Source: Enoplosus armatus
Lineage: Eukaryota > Chordata > Actinopteri > Centrarchiformes > Enoplosidae
Direction: 5' to 3'
DNA length: 64,000 bases
Assembly (NCBI RefSeq): GCF_043641665.1
Contig: NC_092182.1
Location: forward strand, 17,623,456-17,687,455
The first letter of the stretch is position 1. Every line of letters begins with the position of its first letter. The position numbers were made by a program, and so were the translations under genes. The notes beneath the pieces were generated by a model. It had not been told where the DNA came from. It was given only the letters and a program-made list of their open reading frames with translations, and ran no database searches. This document shows positions 59,389-64,000 of this stretch, piece by piece.

Positions 59389-59402
59389 GTTGCCATGGTA
59401 AC
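59389..59402 (+). promoter_or_regulatory. RFX X-box consensus site 2 (near-palindrome)
   Basis: gttgccatggtaac fits GTNRCC-AT-RGYAAC perfectly in both half-sites, the strongest form of the RFX motif. It lies in a unique-looking block (59,340-59,530) with no recognised gene. Confidence 0.55.
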
Positions 59403-60365
59403 AGTAAAGGAGAACTCCATTATCATCAGATGGATCAGGCCGCAAAATTATTTTTATCTCCACTTCCCCATCTCTCTCTCTGCCTCGTATGAGCACGGGA
59501 CAGCTGGAGAACGTGCAGCCATTTCTAAGAATGAGAGAGAAGTAGAAACAAGATAAAAGCACAAAGACAATCGGAAGCTCACTGCTTGCAAAAAGTGTAA
59601 ATGTTTGTTGAAGCTTGCGATACGCACAAATAAACAGAGGCACGCACACAGAGCAACGGATGAACATTAGAGCAGCAGCTGTAACACAACATGCAGATAG
59701 GAAGGCTGGCTCTCTTGGAAATTGTGATCATTTTAAAAAGTCAAATTTAGATCCAACCAACTCTGATTTAGCAATTTCAGTTGTGCATTTTAATCTAGAG
59801 TGAGAATAAAACGAAAAAACTTATCATAGTGCAGTAACTCATGGTCTTATTGTTTGTAAAATCATTAAAGTTTGAACCCTTAAAAGTCTGGTAATATTCT
59901 GTATTTTTCTCTTTGTTAACAAACCCCATGAGACCGAACCAACAATTAATTAAACCTACCAACAAGTATAATACAAAGTCTTATTCTTCCGTGTCTTCCA
60001 TTGTTGTTCCAAAAACGATTAAAAACACATTAATGAGCCACACTGTTGCACTGGGTTCCATGAACATAAGCACTGAGGTTTATTTTGAGTCAATCCCACA
60101 TACATTGTTCTGCTTCAACAAACACCCACGAGCACACCAAATGTGTATTGACTATTGACTGTAATGACTATGCCTTTTATGAGCCTATGACCTAAATATT
60201 GTTCGGCCATTTGCATGATTTACATCTTCAGTAGGAGCTATGGGACATAAAGTATTGAAAGATGGACTAACTTTTGTCTGGTCTTTTCATGTGATTTGTT
60301 GATTATAACAAACATGGATTTCAGTCCTGGTTGATTGGTTGACACCTGTGGTTACTGGTGGCAAC

Positions 60366-60540
60366 GGCAAGTACACTTGAAAAAAGAAAAGAAAGGTCTG
60401 GCTCAACCCATTATCATTCTGGAATAGGAGAAAAAAACTCTCTGGCTTGTCTGTATTTCTTTAAACCAATCACAATCGTCTTGGGCATCCCTAAGCCCAC
60501 GATGCAGCGAAGGTGCCCTTGCAAAACGATAACAAGTAGA
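60366..60540. repeat. Teleost interspersed repeat
   Basis: Contains tttctttaaaccaatcacaa then tcgtcttgggca and aggtgcccttgcaaaacga, phrases of a very common fish repeat. Ends not precisely defined. Confidence 0.55.
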
Positions 60541-61999
60541 GGAGAAGGCCGACTGAAATAGTATGGCTTATACCGAGCCATACAAGCCTACATCCGGTGA
60601 GTCAGACTATGTTGTTTGAATAAAAAGACTCACGATCAACAATTTCACCTGCCAATGGTTGATGTCTTCCGTACAACAATGCATACATGAATGCATCGTT
60701 TCCTGTGAATCCTTTGAGTGTTTATGTGCAATTTGAGTCTTTGGAAAAGGAAATACACAGCCAGTAGCGATGAAAACTACTATATGGAGAGGCAATTACA
60801 GAATGCAAATACATTGAGTGGCTATTATTGAAAAAGTGCACTGAATCGTATCAAAACTGTGGTTTGACATAATGGAAACCTCAAGGATTAAAACTACACT
60901 CCCTGAAACACTGATTTAGCGTCCTGGCCTGATATTTGAGCAGCATACAAATGCAGCTGTTGTCTCAGAGGTAAAAACCATCCTGATGTGGAGGCTTTGT
61001 CCCTGTGAGTATCTGATGCCTGTCTCACATCCGGCAGTAATTTCCAATCTAACCGTTTGTCTCGGGGGGAGCAGCCAGGAAGAAAGACGAGTACAGAGAT
61101 GGTCTAACGCCAGTAAGGTGCTCCCAAGATGATCAGGCAATTTAAAGGAGTCAATGTGCTAATGGTGTGCTAATCCGACTCTGGGGAGCACACCACAGCG
61201 TTTCATTCATCATTCATGAATGCCAGAGTAGAGGTCTGATCACTGATTATTTTATGGGTGCATATTACCTGTTGGCTGAAAAATTACTGGATGTATCTTG
61301 TTACCACATGAGTGAGTGGACGTGAATGGACGAATGCTGTGATGCACGTTTAAAGGGGGATGACAAAACAAAAGGAAGACCTGGAGGAGGAGCGAGAGGA
61401 GGCAGGATGCCTCTTATTTTGACTTTATGACAAATAAAATATAATATCACCATAAAACTGTGTGCAAGTTAGAATCACCTGTCTTCGACAGCAAACTCCA
61501 CTAGCAATCAGTCAAAGCTCTTGATCAGAAATGATGTCCACATCTAACTCTTGGCAGAAGAAACTTGTCCTGTTACAATGATAAAGTCTCAACTCCTAAT
61601 AAACATGCTGCATTTTGGACAGAGTGAAAAAGGAGGAACACAGGGAGAAATTAAAAAGGACTTGTGCCAGGTGGTGGAAACTCATGTCTATTGTAGAATT
61701 ACCATCTTTTAACCAAATTTTAAGCAAGATACATCACCTTTAGATGACCTTTAGAAAGAGATTAGATTACCTGTGGAGACTGAGCAACTTCCCAACACTG
61801 CACCTTAAAATATGATGCAACTGAACTTTTATCATAACTTTTCTACTCAACAACGTATTTTGGGGTTATTGTTGGATTTAATTTTATTGTGCAAGTGTTA
61901 CTGTTTTTTGTCCACTCCTAAACAAATGACAAAACACAAAACTTGTTGTGTATCTTATCATATGTGATGCTGTTTTTCTGCTGCTGTGAGAGGTTGTAT

Positions 62000-62724
62000 C
62001 AGGGCTGGACTGGGACAAAAAATCGGCCCAGAGTGTCCCCCCACAATCGGTCGAGCACCACCCACCAGTACACCATCCTTGCAGTCCCCTTAAATATGCA
62101 TACTGTACTATTCCCCAAAACTACTACAATGTAGAAAGTGCTGTGGACAAGTGGACCAGTGCAAGTGGACCAGCATACTCACTCACTCACTCTTGACTGA
62201 CTCCCTGGTGATCAGAGGTTGCTGTGGAGCACACAATATCCATACTCAAGTAAACAATCTTAAATCCACTGTGCAATGTTCTTCCATCAAAATGCAAAAA
62301 GCCATCTCTCCTCCTTCCACCTGTTGCTGCATAATAGCGGGTACTGCTGTCGCCGTAGACGCTGAAGCTACTGCTGCAGCCCCTGCAGCAAACATCTGTG
62401 ATTTTTGCACATTTGGCAGCATCCGCATCTAGATTCTTCATTTTACTGGCCCGCAATTTCTCCGCACCTCCCTTGTGTTGTGATTATTATCCTCTTTTTT
62501 TGTTCAGAAGTGCATACACTGTTTAATGACGGCACTGAGCCCAAAGGGGAGGGGCTTTAAAGATGCGATTGAGCCAGCCCAGTGTCGATCAATAAAAAAA
62601 AAACAATGGGCCGATCTACCTGTTTTATGGGCCACTTAGAAAAAAAAGACAGCTGTGTCGGCTCAAAAGGCATGTCGGCTCACCGGGAAAGTGCCCTGTC
62701 TGACAGAGGGCCAGTCCAGCCCTG
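62000..62724. mobile_element. Nonautonomous hAT-type transposon with intact termini
   Basis: 725 bp bounded by perfect 14-bp inverted repeats: cagggctggactgg at 62,000-62,013 and ccagtccagccctg at 62,711-62,724. It is flanked by an 8-bp direct duplication, ggttgtat (61,992-61,999 and 62,725-62,732), the target-site size of the hAT superfamily. The minus strand at about 62,360-62,456 encodes KMKNLDADAAKCAKITDV, reminiscent of the N-terminal part of BED-type hAT transposases, but the frame is short, so there is no active transposase. Confidence 0.85.
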
Positions 62725-63045
62725 GGTTGTATTATTATTAAGTTTCTATCATTGGGATCTAGAGTGGTTTAAACATCTTACATGGGTACAGTAAAAGTCT
62801 CTTTTTGACTGAAGATTTAGATCCTAAATGATTTGAGTAAAACTAAATATACTGTATGTTTAAATTACTGAACACATGTAACGTTTCCCAGACATGGTTG
62901 GCACAATCTGGACTGTGGTCGGCCTGACTGCAGTGTTGTAATCACCTGTTGTTGTTACTCTTTAACTTGCGAGCGGATGTGTGGCGATCTTTATTAGCCT
63001 AGTGAGCACCTCACCCTGTCTGGAGTCATTTTACACCGGCCGGCC

Positions 63046-63073
63046 GGGGGGTGGGGGGTGGGGGGGGTGGAGG
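63046..63073 (+). repeat. G-rich block with G-quadruplex potential
   Basis: G6-T-G6-T-G8-T-GG-A-GG just after ccggccgg. The three long G tracts can supply four G3 tracts. Confidence 0.7.
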
Positions 63074-64000
63074 TGAGGGATGATGAAATGGAAATCAAGT
63101 GAGAGAAACAGAGGTAGATAGGTCGAGAAAAGGTCAGGATGAAGAAAATGAAAGAAGATATAATGGCAGGCAGGGAGAGGAAATGAGGAGTTAAAGGAGA
63201 AGAAAATTTAGTGTGATGGAAAAGAAAGAAGTGAAAGAATTTGCGAAGAAGGTCATTATGACTTCATCCTTATCACTCTGGCTGCCAGACTTGACACTGA
63301 ATCACATATTTCAATGGCTGGAATTTGGAGGTTTCAGTGAGGTAAAAGAGACTTGGTAAGCCAGTTGTCAAGGTGGAAAACTTCAACAAACAAGACAAGA
63401 GTTATACTTATTTCAACTGTCAACCAAAAGAAAAACAAAAAAGCCTGTTGTGATTGAATCAACAAAAAAAGTATCACCTGCACACTGATTCAAAGCCATA
63501 AAATTCATTCAAATAGACAATTACTAATTAAAAATTCAAGACAGTACATCTAAAAGAGTAGAAGTACAAAAGCAATGCGTTAAAATATCAACAATACATC
63601 AGAACATGTAGTTATAAACTAGAAGAGGGGGACCTTGTTCTACAAAAGCACCTTTAAAATGTGTATTTAAATCAATAAAGGCTCTTCAGAAAACCTCCAC
63701 ACAAACATTTGTGTGTCATGGTTGTGACTATGGGGAGGTAACAACACATGTGGGATTGTAATCATCAAACAATGCAGTTAAATAACAGCTAGAGTGACTG
63801 AAAAGTGTATATTTGAGCATGAAACTGATCAGAAACACATTCAACATCATGAGAATTAAATAAATATGACAGCAGCCTCTTAGGTAACGTCACAGGGGGC
63901 AAAGAGATAAGAACAGACTGAATATGTTTGCTCACCAAGGACAGGATCAAAGTCAAGCATTTCACATAGGCACATGTGGCTGCCCATGCGCATATACAGG

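Larger units (their letters stand above)
30458..64000. other. 33.5 kb without recognised coding exon
   Basis: No frame in this stretch gave a protein I recognise, apart from degenerate LINE fragments. It contains the repeats listed separately plus unique-looking blocks at about 32,540-32,720, 36,540-36,770, 42,800-42,960, 45,690-45,900, 47,590-47,890, 49,380-49,530, 53,760-54,060, 59,340-59,530 and 61,010-61,210. It could be an intergenic region or the intron of a large gene. Confidence 0.6.

Noticed and set aside
30458..64000. Exons of ROR2 or other human IARS1 neighbours
   Set aside because: Considered because of mammalian synteny, but no Ig, Frizzled, kringle or kinase motif was seen in the frames available.

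Overview
The window looks like nuclear DNA of a ray-finned (teleost) fish. It is AT-rich and intron-rich, with long CA/GT, GA and ATCT microsatellites, many short interspersed repeats of the kind common in teleosts, and a ribosomal protein L29 of only 64 residues, the short form expected in fish. No bacterial, viral or CRISPR features were seen.

Region 1 (about 1-26,950, minus strand): the 5' part of the cytosolic isoleucyl-tRNA synthetase gene (iars1). A noncoding first exon and fourteen coding exons were placed by splice sites and reading phase. All phases join, giving residues 1 to about 502 of a protein of roughly 1,260 residues; the remaining exons lie beyond base 1. The introns hold most of the repeats in this half, and a direct duplication of about 0.5-0.7 kb flanks three consecutive exons. 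The 5.1-kb intron between coding exons 11 and 10 carries a complete, intronless intermediate-filament gene (12,290-13,426, same strand). It has an in-frame upstream stop and its own TATA box, and is the most unusual gene here.

Region 2 (about 28,080-30,460, minus strand): rpl29, with three coding exons, a small 5' exon starting in a pyrimidine tract of the TOP type, an ETS-like site at the start, and a poly(A) signal. Both iars1 and rpl29 are translation housekeeping genes read in the same direction, separated by about 1.1 kb.

Region 3 (about 30,460-64,000): 33 kb in which I can recognise no protein-coding exon. It holds degenerate LINE pieces, several nonautonomous DNA-transposon or foldback elements (one, at 62,000-62,724, with perfect terminal inverted repeats and an 8-bp target duplication), many microsatellites, two sequences that fit the RFX X-box consensus, a cluster of interleaved inverted repeats, and unique-looking blocks that may be conserved regulatory DNA. 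It may be the intron or flank of a large gene whose exons are outside the window, but nothing here proves that.

I found no clearly new biological system. The best leads are the nested intermediate-filament retrogene, the exon-flanking duplication in iars1, the intact MITE, the interleaved inverted repeats and the X-boxes in the gene-free region.
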